Shown here one piece after another: positions 8,123 through 20,900 of a stretch of 64,000 bases of DNA. The notes under the pieces are model-generated. The model searched no databases, was not told where the DNA came from, and saw nothing but the letters and a program-made list of their open reading frames with translations. How positions within the stretch are numbered: position 1 is the stretch's first letter; every line of letters starts with the position of its first letter. Source of the stretch: Mermis nigrescens (lineage: Eukaryota; Nematoda; Enoplea; Mermithida; Mermithidae); contig JAVLUZ010000513.1 of the NCBI GenBank assembly GCA_036768485.1, forward strand, positions 420,272 through 484,271, in the 5' to 3' direction. The translations under genes were made by a program, and so were the position numbers.

Positions 8123-8384
8123 CCTTTAGGACATAAAACTGTCACATTGATTAAAATGCATAATGCATAGCATCATAAAAATGGCTTTTTGCAGGCATCA
8201 ATAAGAAAAGAGGGTATAAGAGGGGTTAAAAAGGGGGGTTTATAAGGTAGGACTGAAAGAAAATGTACAATACATGACATCTTAGAATTGGCTTTTTGCC
8301 AGCACCAATAAGGTGAGAGAGTGTAAGAGAATTTGAAAAACAGGGTATATAAGGCACAACAAAATGAAAAATATCACTCAGGAC
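8123..8384 (+). promoter_or_regulatory. repeated TATA-box region upstream of the F-box gene
   Basis: Two degenerate direct repeats (near 8178 and 8292, sharing a GGCTTTTTGC core followed by CAATAAG) each precede a plus-strand TATA-like site. GGTATAAG occurs near 8214, TTTATAAGG near 8239 and GTATATAAGG near 8344. The last one, before the MITE insertion, would place transcription start near 8375, with the ATG at 8717 about 70 bases downstream once the MITE is removed. Confidence 0.4.
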
Positions 8385-8650
8385 CATAGGTGGGCAGCTC
8401 CGAAATTCTGGGGGGAGGGTGAAAAAATTTCTGGGGGGCGAAAAAATTTTTAAAGGTCAAAAATGGCCTTAAAAATGGTGGTATGGCGAAAAAAACACCA
8501 TTTTTCGACGTTTCTCATCAAGCTCTATCCAATGGCATCAAAAAATTGCTAAAAAAGCAAAAAAAATTTTTCTGGGGGGTATTTTGATCTCTGGGGGGTA
8601 TTTCAACTTCTGGGGAGTGCATACCCCCAAACCCCCCACGCCCATGTTTG
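8385..8650 (+). mobile_element. hAT-like MITE, copy 1, in the F-box gene promoter/leader
   Basis: A 266-bp copy of the family, flanked by a perfect 8-bp duplication CTCAGGAC (8377-8384 and 8651-8658). The left end is CATAGGTGGGCAGC. The right end is decayed. It separates the TATATAAGG site from the start codon of the F-box gene, close to the expected transcription start. Confidence 0.8.
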
Positions 8651-8716
8651 CTCAGGACTTTGTATTTTGAGCTGTTTGGTCGGTTGGATAGTTTTGCTCT
8701 CTAAATTATTTTTATC

Positions 8717-10163
8717 ATGGATTACACAAACGGCAGCGTTAGTTTAGGTATGCAAATTTATTTATATGTAAATTTATTCAAATATAATATTTGTGATGCA
8801 ACATGCGTTGTATTTATTTATTTATTTCTGATTCTATGTGAATTTTCAGCAACATTCGATAGTCTACGGTCCGAACTGCATGCAGAATATTCAGTTACCT
8901 TGACTTTGCCAGCCGTATACGCATTGAGCGCGTATGCAAGGATTGGCGGAAAATTTTGGAGCGTCAGCAACCATGGCCCGTTGCAACACATTTGGCAATT
9001 ATGGTTTTTGCCAGTAATTTTTACGGCGCAACATTTGAGCAATGGGCCCTCCAGTACAACCCTGGAAATCAAACACACAACCCTCATTTGCAGCCTTTAC
9101 AGGGTATGCACCATACATGGGCAGCAAGAAAATTCTGGGGGGGGTGTGCAAGATTTTTTCGAAGGTCTAAAAATGGCCTTAAAAATGGTGGTATGGCGAT
9201 AAAAACACCATTTTTCGACGTTTCTCATCAAGCACTATCCATTGGCATCACAAAATTGCAAAAAAAACGAAAAAAATTTTCAAAAATTGAATTCGGGGGG
9301 GGGGTATTTTGATTTCTGGGGGATATTTTGGTTTCTGGGGGGTGCATACCCCCCAAACCCCCTCCACGCCCAGGTGTTGTATGCACCCATGTCACGTTTT
9401 GCTTGTATGAAAATAATATATGTGCATGGAAACAAATAAGAATATACAATAAAAATAAATGTAAACCATTTATTTATGACTAATTAATTAGTTTTTATTG
9501 TTGGTATCACTCTTTTTCATACATATAATTTATTTTTGGTACTTTTTCTCTTAAGGCAATCCTACCATCGAAATAAACATATACAAGCAGCTTGCAACGA
9601 TCTATCTTAGTGGCAAAGTGAATCGGCTGTTGAAGAAGATACTTAAGGTATGCAACCCATCGAAATTGGTGTTACGAAACATGCGAATCATGGAATACTG
9701 GGGTGGCAAAATCCTTGAGCCCTATCTGATGGACGATTGCAACCAAAAGACAGTCAAATTGAAATTAATAACTTTATTTAGTGATTCTTGAATACCTTTG
9801 TATTGTCATTTGCTGCAAAAATTGTGTTTGCATTCAATCAATTTAAATATGGACTTTTACCGCGTTTCAAAGTATTTTAATCTGCGCGAACTGTGTATAA
9901 GAAGTTTAGGGTTTTTCGATAGCGATAAACACGCAGTTCAAAGTTTTTTCTATGATGCCAAACGCCTTGAAGTTTTATCTATATGGTTTGTCTGTTCGAA
10001 TCACGATGACAATTTTTTTGGAAGCCTTATCGATTTAATTGATATATTTACTTATCGTCGACAGACCTGTACAGTTATATTTCGTCATTACGATTTAGGA
10101 TATATAAATTGCAATCGGTTTGAACAATTTGTGGAAACTTTGTTTCCAAAAGTTAATTATTAA
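8717..10163 (+). pseudogene. spliced F-box protein with leucine-rich C-terminus, decayed
   Basis: Three exons are inferred: 8717-8747, 8850-9103 and 9556-10163. Both introns have GT-AG ends and phase 1, and the joins keep frame. Exon 2 has the F-box: DSLRSELHAE, then, after a one-base shift, IFSYLDF and RIRIERVCKDWRK. Exon 3 is leucine-rich with LRELCI-type strands and holds one in-frame TGA near 9789. F-box proteins recruit targets to SCF ubiquitin ligases. The gene lies inside beta, so it may be captured cargo; a host gene that received the element is the alternative. MITE copies sit in its leader and intron 2. Confidence 0.6.
9112..9378 (+). mobile_element. hAT-like MITE, copy 2, at a splice donor
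   Basis: 267 bp flanked by the perfect 8-bp duplication GTATGCAC (9104-9111 and 9379-9386). The target is the GT of intron 2 of the F-box gene, so the splice donor was duplicated by the insertion. Confidence 0.85.
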
Positions 10164-10801
10164 GCCCTCAAATCATTGCCCACGTTATTGTATCCTTTAT
10201 GGACTAAAATTCATTTTTCATCTTCAAATTGTATAACATTGCACAATATTGATGATTTTGAACCCTTGTAATGTTGTGCTTTTTATCTGGTAAAATTATC
10301 ATTTACATTTGCTACACACCAAGAGAGCAGTATTTAGGTAGGTATAGTATTTTTCTTTGAAATATATTGTATTTGCGACCATCAGTATAAATTATGGTCA
10401 GTTAGTCTGATTGATCAGAAGAAAAGTGAACCTTTTTGAAAACTTTCTCTTCAATTTCCAAAAAGCCGTAGGGAAAATTTTGAGTTATTATTTAAGTTGG
10501 GATGGTCTAAACCCCTCCTGACACATATGCATCCAATTTAGTTCTAAGCCAAACCATGCAATAGGCTATTTTGTTCATTTTTGGTTAAACCCATATTTTC
10601 ATGTTTCATTGTTTAATAAACACAACAAGTAAAATGCACGTTTTCTTAGAATTCATACAAAAGATCCGCAGTCTACAGAGTGATCCTCTATCTGTAGGGT
10701 TGGGGGAGATCTGTTGGAAGACTGTGGACCTTTAATCCTTTTTCTCATGCATACAGTACATGGCAACATATCGAATTTTGAATTTTTTCTTTCAGCTAAC
10801 A
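10164..10801. other. AT-rich spacer
   Basis: No gene or repeat is recognised. A pyrimidine tract ending in TTTCAG at 10788-10797 just before the next ATG suggests an intron acceptor, so part of this stretch may be a 5' leader intron. Confidence 0.3.
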
Positions 10802-11173
10802 ATGAGTATACCAGGAGAGATCAAGTCGAATCGATATCCAACCGTAATAATTACTATTCGAAATTTCATTGATCATTTACAGAGGCCTTTTATGCCTCCT
10901 AGATGGAACGCCCCAGCTTCATTCTCGTGGTTCCTAATAGAACCGAATGAAGTTTGTCCGTATATTAAGCAGGCGATTGATAATCAGCAAGGACTTGTTT
11001 GCCCCGATAGAACAGGAAAGCTCCGAGAAGTTATAAACTTTGATACACGATTCATAATAGGTATCGATAACCGAGGCAGAAAAGACAACAAAAATGAGGA
11101 TTATATTGGAATGTCAGTCAATTTATCCGGAGATAGTATCAGTGTACCCCATATAGTGCTATATTTTGTATGA
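10802..11173 (+). CDS. hypothetical protein related to the 41096-41389 frame
   Basis: A 123-residue frame from ATG 10802, just after a TTTCAG acceptor-like site. It shares with the frame at 41096 an order of marks: 'MS.P..I' start, a cysteine, 'AIDN', 'GKLREVI' versus 'GRLREVI', and 'IGI' followed by a basic stretch. The fold is unknown to me. The two relatives lie on either side of alpha and on the same strand, so both were probably neighbours inside beta. No function is assigned. Confidence 0.5.
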   Translation: MSIPGEIKSNRYPTVIITIRNFIDHLQRPFMPPRWNAPASFSWFLIEPNEVCPYIKQAIDNQQGLVCPDRTGKLREVINFDTRFIIGIDNRGRKDNKNEDYIGMSVNLSGDSISVPHIVLYFV

Positions 11174-11177
11174 CTTA

Positions 11178-11377
11178 CTACATATTTTGCGTTAATTGTG
11201 TAAAGTATTGTTTTTTAATAAATTTAAATACGAACAAAAGTAGCAGTATCAGTAAAATTGATATACATGTTGCGATTTCGTTTGTAATCATATTAAGCTG
11301 CAGATTTTCACCTGGTCGGTAGAACAGCGACTTTGCGAATTTGATCAGCTTTTCTTCATTAAAGCTGCAATGATTCT
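11178..11377 (-). pseudogene. small type I membrane protein, C-terminal part (split by alpha)
   Basis: C-terminal 65 or so codons of a gene cut by the alpha Polinton. It includes a hydrophobic segment of about 20 residues (IATCISILLILLLLFVF), a short basic tail, and a TAG stop. The frame is open right up to the alpha end at 11377. The N-terminal part is at 38979-39102; see that entry for the reconstruction check. Confidence 0.8.
11372..11377. repeat. target duplication of alpha, left copy
   Basis: GATTCT, next to the first base of the alpha inverted repeat. The right copy at 38973-38978 is GATTTT, one mismatch in six. Six bases is the standard Polinton duplication length. Confidence 0.8.
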
Positions 11378-11757
11378 AGTAGTAACTGCCATAACCCTAG
11401 CTGGCTAAACCCTAGCTGGCAAACGACCTTAGCTGACATCAGACGGGGAGTGCATAAGCATATACCTAGCCTTTATACGTAATACAAGTAGCGTTACGTA
11501 CGCACGCGCGCCTATCCGCATATGTATAAGCACCCTGGGGACAATAAGAACTCATGTGCACGAGTACCCTGGGGGATTGTGCCTACACTAGGAAAGCATG
11601 TGCATAAGCACCTTGGGTGATTGTACGTAAAGTAGGACGGTACCTATGGTATAAACTTGCATACTCTAGGGGGTCTATATACTTATGTACATGCCGTATT
11701 GTACCTAGTATGTTAGCTGCGTACTTACAGTCGATTTCGTGGCTAATTAACGACTTT
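11378..11757 (+). repeat. alpha terminal inverted repeat, left
   Basis: About 375-380 bp, matching 38598-38972 in reverse complement with only scattered differences. It contains a doubled CCTAGCTGGC motif near the tip and three diverged subrepeats of about 50 bp around AAGCACCCTGGGG, GAGTACCCTGGGGG and AAGCACCTTGGGTG, which could bind the replication or integration proteins. Confidence 0.9.
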
Positions 11758-12060
11758 GGCCGAAAATCGTCATGCGGCCAATAACTCATGGATACTTACG
11801 TCATTTGAATTTCATTCATATGACCTACGATGGAAAATAGGCAGCATTGTATATAACACTGATAAAGCAAGTTTTTGTATTTAGGTGCTTTTATTAAAAT
11901 ATCAATAAAACTGAAGTGCAAACCTTTGACGTGTGCAAATGAGCTACAGTGTGTATGACAACACAATCTGTGCTAAACACTACTGAAAAATTAATTTAAG
12001 TAAACGGCTTAAACAAGAATGCAAAATGTTTTTGTTATTTACGGAAATTTCACTTCTGTT

Positions 12061-14131
12061 TCACTTTGTCGTCAGTTTCAAATACTTGTCAGCAGGAAAT
12101 TCATCGTCCATCTTTTGTGCATCAGCCATTAAAATTTTTTGCTCCCACTCGCTTAAATCGAACCCATACTGGCTGCAAGGCGGAGAAGCCGGCGATTCAA
12201 CTAAAAGTGCAAAAATCATAAGAATTTGTAACATAATTTTTTTACGAATTTACTTATTTACAAAAATTTTTTATTAATAAATTTTTTAAAACATTGTTTA
12301 GCATAATGTTTAAAGCTGAGTGTTTATAATTTTTAATAAAAATTTTATTTGTAAACAAATTGCAATAATCGCATTTTATAGCTTTCTTTTACAAAACATA
12401 AAATAAATCATAGCCTGACTTCTCGTTCATGCGCAGTTTTTTGGGGTATTGACTTCTAAGGAAGGAATTTTTTAAAATTTTTATTATACTATCTAATCAA
12501 TTTGGACATTAGTATTTGAATATTTGTTGAACGTGTTCAGACGGAACAGCATAATAACAAGTTGTGAAATTTTTAATAAAGGATTTTACCTATGACTAAA
12601 TCGTCGCTTGACTCCTCTTCCACTTGCACCTTTTCTTTCTTAGGCAAATTGCCATCTATATAAAAAATTTATCAACAATATTGAAAATTTCAATCAAAAA
12701 GTTTCGATATGATATCAAATTAATTTTAACATTTGCAATTATTTATCGTAATATTTGCAACAAACGACAAATTTAAACTTATTAATAAATCAACTTAAAG
12801 TTTTAGCATACCTTCTGACTTCTCGAGTTTGATGATGCACAGCTTCTTCTTCTTAGGTAAAAAATCATCCCCGTCTAAATAAAAAAAATTTGTTATCACA
12901 ATTTTGCATAATTTTAAACAGGCGAACAATAGAAAATTTAATTAGGCACAAAGACAAATATTTGCAAATTATACTCTTTGGTTCAGTTGCAGCCAAATCG
13001 TCGCACTGTTTGGAACGTTTTGGAGTTGATTGCTGATCTAAAAATATTGCTTGAAAGCAAATTATTTTCAGCAAATAAAGTTAAAAGATTTATTTGACTT
13101 TCATTTAACGTTTTTTCTATTTTGTATAACCGAAATTGAACTTCTGTGCGTTTATAAAATCTACAAATTAGAAAATAGATAATATTACGTCATATTAATT
13201 CTTAAATTTTCGAAATTAATTTGTCGTTTAGTACGTACAAAATTATATCTAACCTGCATCAAAATCGAACACGCTGTACATCTTTTTATTCTCGAAACTT
13301 GCTCGGGCAGTTTTGTCTTTTTTCTTTTGACACAGAGCACTAATTTCGCTGCACTTGTCTCGCTTTTTACGAATCAACGAGCCTTGAAACGAATCAATTA
13401 CATTCTAAACATAGAGAAAATGAATGTAGACGATTTTATAAAAAATAATAGTTTCAAAAGAAAAATTTTTAGCTGTAATTTTTACATAAATCTGATATTA
13501 ATGCAATAAAAATCTCAAATCCTGCCCTTTTCAAATTATAATTCATTTGGGCACAATAAACAAAAATTAATAGCGCATATCTAAGATTTTTAAAATTTTT
13601 TGTTGACTCACGAACTAGGGCTAGACCTTGGTTAGCTTTACTTTTGCACAAATATTTGGCTTTTTCGTTTTTGAACTTTCTTTTAATGCGCTGTTTATTC
13701 CTAAAAAGTTTAATGTACTGAATTTTTAAGGTACCTTGAATTGTTTCTATTGATTCCTTGATAGCCTTTTTCACATTGCACCATTTCAAAAACTGAATTG
13801 ACGTCAAAATAAATCGCTTTCCTTGTACGTCATTCTCAAAAACGAATTTCTTGTTGAATAACCCTGTTTCCACTCTTGCGACTGTATTCCAGGTCAAAAT
13901 TACTTTGCAAGCCGGCCTGCCATATAATATAGCTTCCTTGATCTCTTCTGTAGCACCCACAAGCTTCTCGTATTGACAAAGCATAAGATTAATGCCGTTT
14001 TTTGTAGGGAAAACCGGATTATCCCAGACCTTGCATTCTCTGAATCCAATGCTGACAAAGCCATTCCACTCTGATACCAAGCAGTAAACATTTTCGCCCA
14101 AGTCAAATTCAAAGCGCTTATCAGAAGCCAT
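12061..14131 (-). CDS. PC4-like transcription coactivator, six exons (alpha)
   Basis: Exons 14131-13612, 13382-13254, 13037-12975, 12874-12812, 12655-12590 and 12200-12061 join in one open frame. Every intron has GT-AG ends (donors GTGAGT, GTTAGA, GTATAA, GTATGC, GTAAAA) and all are phase 1. The product is about 326 residues. The N-terminus matches the PC4/SUB1 DNA-binding fold: FDLGENVYCLVSEWNG, IGFRECKVW and PTKNGINLMLCQYEKL (residues about 8-62). The tail is charged with KRSK and PKKKK runs. PC4 binds single-stranded DNA and assists RNA polymerase II. No disruption is seen, unlike the polymerase gene next to it. Exon joins are by eye. Confidence 0.75.
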
Positions 14132-14943
14132 TTTTCAGAAAATGGTGCAAACAGTCGCAGTAGGTACCGAATGAATCTAACCAACAAAATCAGCAATTAT
14201 AAAGAATGGAAAACATTGCGTGACCAACGCGCAGGCAGTTTTAAGAACTAACGACCTTTGCGCCATTGGGAAAATGCATTAATTGGCTTGCGTCATTTTG
14301 TTACCAAAAGAAAGCCACAATAGCTGTAGATCCTAGCCTGATTCAGAAAAGAAAGCAAAATTAAAATTTAATTACCGATGCACTCGGCTTCTGTAATTCT
14401 GAAAAACTGTAAACACTATAAATCACCAGCTATATGGCATATTAATTATTGCGCGACCGACGCTACATTATTTAATTACAGCTCGTTATTATGCGTATAT
14501 AAATTTCAAAACTTATCTTTTTGGCGCTAATTTAAGCAAAATTTGCGGTTTTGCCAAAAAGCTTCGGCGCCAAATGCGTTCCTGCCGTTAAGTATAAATA
14601 AGCAATACGTGCGCTCACTTATCTATTTGCTTTACGCTTTGCTTGTCTTCTCACATGGTTTAGCGATTTCTTGAGTATCTGCAATCAAGTGCGTACATTT
14701 ATTGAGTGCTTTTCTAGAACAACTTTTCATGCTTTTGTATGTCTATATATTATTCTAGCGACTTTTAGAGTTTAAACTATGCGCATCTTTCTATTGTATA
14801 ATTAATCTGAATTAATCTATCACCTTTGCTGAAAATTTTTCTTTTTAATGTGTTGAACTGCGTGTTTATTGTTTTATTTATTTTTTGATTTTCTTTGTGC
14901 ATTTTTCAACTAATTCAATATTTTCACTCGTTAATTAGCGAAT
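14132..14943. promoter_or_regulatory. divergent promoter region between the PC4-like gene and polymerase B
   Basis: Plus-strand TATAAATA at 14593-14600. E2F-like sites lie at 14519-14527 (TTTTGGCGC) and 14566-14574 (GGCGCCAAA, opposite orientation). A motif close to GCGTTGGTCACGCAATG occurs near 14205-14230 (minus orientation), and a diverged copy near 14450. The same motif and a perfect E2F-like palindrome recur upstream of the other alpha gene at 23364-23460. Confidence 0.5.
14593..14600 (+). promoter_or_regulatory. TATAAATA box, alpha polymerase B
   Basis: Perfect TATAAATA 343 bases before the ATG at 14944, with two E2F-like sites within 75 bases upstream. The long distance implies an untranslated leader, possibly spliced. 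Confidence 0.5.
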
Positions 14944-17900
14944 ATGGAGAGTTCAATGGATACCAATGACTCGGAAATGTCCGAAATGCTAAGTTCAGAA
15001 GACATTTCAGATTCGGATTCAGTTGAAGCTGCGAATACTGCTGACGCAAGGATTGAATCTGAAGACAGAGTTCAGCAAATTGAAGGCAATTTCCCTCCAA
15101 ATCATTTCTACAAACTCAGCGATCCCAAGGTGCAAAGAATCAAACATTATAATACCGAAGGGTTCAAATATCAAATGCATTTCAAGAATTCCCAAGATTG
15201 TACTAATTTAATTGACCGTTTACTCGCTATTTTTGATCATGCAGTGGATAAAATTTTAATCGAAATATGACAATTCGACTTTTATTGGACTTCAGTTGTC
15301 TCACATTGATTTAGATAAACCGATTTTTGTTGCATTTTAGAAACCGTGCAAGTATTAATGAGGAAATAATTCTCAAGCAGATAGAGCGTATATTACAATC
15401 GAATCAGGAAGTCAAAATTGATTCTGCAGACTCTACTCTGAAAATTGTGGCTGTAAAACCACCAAAAGGAATTAGACGCTATTCGAACCAAATTCTTCAC
15501 AATAAATTCTTGAATCGGGGGCCCCATGGCGGCTGCTTTATTCAAATTCGAAATGAGGATAATTTATGCCTCGCTAGAGCCTTAGTGGTCGCCTGAGCCC
15601 GTCTTCATAAGGATGATCCATCTTTCCAATGGAAAACGATTAGCTTAGGCGATGCAAAACGGTGTACATTGCAAAAAAATTAAGCTCGCGAACTCATGAA
15701 ATTAGCGGAACTGGACAATCACAATGGGGCGTGCGGTATACCCGAAATCATGAAATTACAAGCAGCTATGTCAGGATATCAGATCAAGATTTTCAGAAAA
15801 GCAGATTATTGCGAATTATTCTACAAGGGTGAGATGAATTTTTTCAGAGTGAAGCAAAAATTGTGTGAATCTTTATTCTATTTTTGAATTCGATAGTTAG
15901 TTTTCTTTTGCAAAAATATTTCAAATTAAATTCATAAAATACAGAAATAGTATATAATTAACCTGAAATTAATACAAAAATTTATAGGAAAAAAGCTTTA
16001 TTTGTGAATTTTTGAATATATTTATAAATTTGAATTGCAAATTATGCATAAAATATTCTTACGAATGAATTTATGAATTATAAATAAATTTTTCATAACC
16101 TTTGAAAATTACGAATTTTTTATTATTTTTGGGGGATTTATAAATGTGGAGTTCAAATGAATTTAAATAAAGTTTTGATATTTTTTTCAATAAACTATAG
16201 ATTTTCTAATTAAATTATAGATAAATTATTCAAAGTTTCATGTTTTATGCCGTTTCTCTTGGTTTTACACGAAACATTAAGCATTTTTATGAATGAATGT
16301 TAGTAAAATTGATATTTTCCAACAATTTTATGATAACATGCAAAATTCGCTTGTTGTCTTGATGTGGTTCGTATTGTTTTGTTACACTTTAACAATCCTC
16401 GTCGACCTTTTTTCTTAATTTTTAAAAAATCTCAAAAATTTATAAAAATGACGTTTTGATTTAAGATTGCAAAACTTCTTTAAATAGATTTCACTGACGC
16501 GCTTTACACTTTATATGTATTGTATTTCCTTAGCGCATGCTAGATTTATTAATTTCCCTTTTTTGATCATTTTATTTAATGAATTATTTGATCGCTTTGA
16601 AAATTTAGGAAATAACAAAAATTAAAAAAAAAATTAAATGAATAATTGCATAAAAATTAACAAACTGGTTCAAGAGAAAACTTTCTTTTTTATCTGTTGT
16701 AAAAAGCGACTTTTTTCGTTCAAATTTTCGGATTGTCGTATTAACAGTTTTTATTTTTAATTTTAATAAAATAAATGTTTTAAGTTTTTGCCACTGGTTT
16801 CATGCTCGTGCAATATATTTCACATAATTTCTATCGTTGTTTTCATACTTCCGCACGTTGGCCTGATCTTTTATTTCAAACGCCTTCCAATCCTTCAACT
16901 GCTTCCTCACATATTATTTTTACATGCTGTCGTTTATATAAATTGTTTTTGACTTCTACTACCTTTTGCATTTTACGCTTTACTTTCCGGTAAAACACGT
17001 ATTTTGTGCTGAAGTGCACATTTAAATTAGCGTCTCGAGTTTGGTGATTTAAATTTTTTTAGTTGTTTTCTTGGATTTTGCTCATTACATACCTGGGTTT
17101 TATAATATGTAAAATCAGTATGGAATGCGTCGTTTGCTTACAAAAAACGTACCTGCATTATATTTGTTTGTTTGATTTAGACCAAATTTTGTAAAATTAT
17201 CAACACATCAAAAAAATTTTTAATCATTGTTTTTGCGCCATGCTTTGCAGTATTATCGCATGTTTTCAGGTCCAATTATTTGCGACAAGGTTTTACACTT
17301 ATATTTGCATGATGGTCATTACACCGTTATTAGCAGAATTTTGGTATTTTTCCAGAACAATTATTTTTGCGAATTTTGTAACAAACCATATAGTCATAAG
17401 GAACGTCATCAATGTATCAAAAAGTGCACATCATGTTATAATTCTCCGCCTTGCACAAAAACCAGAATTTTGACGTGTTCAACGTGCAATCGTTACTTTT
17501 ACAATCAAAGTTGTTTCAAAAATCATTGCCAAATTTACAAACTAAAAAGGAAAAATAAGATGATCAAATCATCGATTTGCATACAAATTCAACGCTGCAA
17601 GAAATGCGGCAAGCATTTCAGGGATGCCCGGAAGAAAAAACACAAATGCGGGTATTTCGATTGCCGACTTTGCAAGAAATACGTCCGTCAAAAAGGTTAT
17701 ATTAATTTAAGTATAATTTTTTTTGATTTTGACTTATTTTTTAAAACTTTTCAGGGCATTTATGTTATATGCAGAAGATCTGCAAAAAAGATGATTCAGA
17801 AAATTACGACAATCCTGATGAGGAAAAGTCTGAAAAAGAATCATTCCTCCGACGTTTTGTGTTTTTTGACTTTGAAACAACCCAAGAAAAAGTTTTGAGG

Positions 17901-20900
17901 GATACACCATATGGGCCTGAATTGGAACACGTTCCAAATTTGTGTGTGGCCCATATTGTTTGTGACGATTGTAGGCATAATGAATTATCAATCTGTTTTC
18001 ATTGTGGTCAAAACAGAAGGATTTTTCTGGGCGAAAATTGTGTAGATGAGTTTTGTGCATTTTTGTTTGGCATGAAGCACGTAATGGCGATCGCACACAA
18101 CGCCAAAGGCTTCGACGGACAATTTATTTTACAGTTCTTTTACAAACAAGGCAAGGTGCCAAAAATTATCAGCAAGGGTAAGAAAAAGCAATATGTTTTT
18201 CATTAACGTTTCTATTTTTTTCTCATTAATTAGGGCTAGATTTGATGACAATTTTGTATAAAACGGTCAAAATTATTGATTCATTCGATTTTTTGCCTAT
18301 GAAATTGGCGAATTTGCCGAAAACCTTCAGCATTAACGAATTATGCAAGGGGTATTTTCCTCATTTATTTAACACAAAAGCCAATTGGGATTACATTGGC
18401 GACTGGCCCGACCAAAGCTTCTATAATCCAACGGCTATTAAGCCTGACGAGTACCAAGCGTTTCAAGATTGGTACAAGTTGCAAAAGGGGAAAGTAAGAG
18501 ATTTAAATAAAATTTGTAATTTTAACCATATTTTATGCGTTTTTTCAGATTTTCGACTTTAAGTGCAAAATTATGGCTTATTGCGAAAGTGACGTTGCCG
18601 TTTTGAGGCAATGCAGCCTTAAATTCAGAGACATGTTTATTGACGAAACTACGGTAGACTTATTTGAGCATTCATTAACCATAGCTAGTGCATGTAATAC
18701 CGTTTTTCGCAAATTATTTTTGAAACCAAATACTATAGGCATTGTTCCAAATGATGGGTACAGAAGGAACAAAAAACACTCTATAATTGCTATAAAATGG
18801 ATTAAATGGATCAGTCATATTGAAAATAAATATATTTTGCATAAGCATATTGGTTACGAAGTGAAAATTGGAAAATATTGAGTAGATGGTTTTTGCAATG
18901 ATACTGTGTACGAGTTTTACGGTTGCCATTGGCATGGATGTCCAAGATGCATGCCAAAGCGAAACCAGCTGGGGGCCGACAGGGCTTCTACCGCCAAAGA
19001 AGCCTACAATCGGACATTGGAGCGCGCTAAATTTATTCAGCAGGCCGGGTACAAGCTCGTCAAAATTTGGGAATGTGAGCTGAATCAGCAGCTTACGGTC
19101 AATCCGACCATGAGGGCGTTTTTTGACGGTGTGGTCACAAATGAAGCACCAATGGATCCTCGCGAAGGTATTTTGACGTGCCTATTTTAAAAATTTCTTA
19201 CCCAATACAATAAAAAATGTTAAGTATTAGGTATTTACGCGTAATTTTGTAAGTTGTGATCTGCTATCTTTCAAATTTTTAATGAAAATTTCTTCTATTG
19301 GCTTAAATTTTGAGAATTTTTTGAATATTTATAAGTAAAACTTAGATAATTTGAAAAATATTTCGGAAGTTATTTAAGAAGTTAAAAATTTGAATATAAA
19401 AAAGTAGATAGTTTTTAAAATATTCACCAAATTATTCGAAAATTTGAAAATATGTATAGTAAACATTATGTAAAGTGATAATTTGAAAATTAGAATTAGA
19501 TAATTTCAAAAATATTTCGAAATTTATTTAAAACTTTAAAATAAAATAGTATAGTTTTAAAAATATTTTAAAGGTAAAAATTTAACATTTTATAATTGTA
19601 TCCGTACATTGAGTATTTCAGCGTTTTTTAGCATTTTATGGCGGCAGAACCAACGCAATTAAATTGTACCACAAAATTAAACAAGACGCATATGGAAATC
19701 AGTTGCAAAAGATAAATTACATGGACATTTGTTCACTTTACCCATTTATTAACAAATATGGAAAATATCCAATTGGGCATCCTAAAATTTTAACAGAAAA
19801 TTTTGGAACTGTGTCCCTGGAAAATCAACCTTATGAAGGTTTAATAAAATGCAAAATTTTGCCTCCAAGAAAATTATATCATCCTGTCCTCCCATATCGT
19901 TCTGGAGGAAAACTGATGTTTCCTCTGTGCCAAGCCTGCGCTAATCTTCAACAAAAGGAAAAATGCCAGCACAGCGACCGGGAACAAGCTCTTCAAGGCA
20001 GTTGGGTAACGATGGAGCTTTACAAGGCCTTGGAAAAAGGATACAAAGTTTGTCGTATTTTAATATGTTTCTTCATTACAAAAATATGGTACAATAGCGC
20101 TTTTAGTGCAGTAAAACAGGGTTTTTTAATCTTTTAAAATGTATTTTAACTAATTTCTGCGTTTTTGACGAGAAAAACTATTAAAAATTCCAAAAAATTT
20201 GACATTTTTCCTTTCTAAATGCGATTTTTGTCATTATTATGACATATAGAACAAACAATTACTCATTTCGCTGCAAAGCACCAAAATTTTTCCTAAATTT
20301 ATGACCTTTTTCATAGTTATAGCCTTTCCGGAAGTGTTTGTACATGTACAAAGATGGTTCCGAAAAATCTTTGCCAAATACAAAAAAAGGTCGTTTTTTT
20401 GTTTTAAGATTCTGCGAATCTTTGAAATATGGCATTATGACGTGACGGAACAATACGACAAAGCTATTAATCCGGCTGGCGGTCTATTCACTCATTACGT
20501 GAACACGTTCATGAAAATGAAAATGGTAAAATGTGAATTTATGCTGAGAGATCAAAAATATGATTACGTTCCTAAATTTTATAAATTCAGGAAAAACGTC
20601 ACCGGGCCTGCTTAAACCCGTTTAAAATCCATTATTAGGTGTTGAAATTGTGCGTTTATATGCAATTTAAAACAGATTTTTAAAATTTTCGCCTAATGCT
20701 TAAAAAGTTTTTGTTAATTTGCACAAAAATCCTTTATATGTTCAAGTGAATGCTCTTTTTTCAAAATTTCAACGATTTAAGGAAGCTGAAGGATATCCTC
20801 AAGCAGTAACGACTGAGTCCGATAGGCTCAAGTACATCGCAGATATTCAACATCGCAAAAATATTGGGATGGATCCGGCTAAAATTCAAAGAAATTCGGG

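Noticed and set aside
8956..9449. Overlapping frames on both strands across 9.1-9.4 kb and in the other MITE copies
   Set aside because: They are translations of the MITE and recur wherever it is inserted; no protein features.
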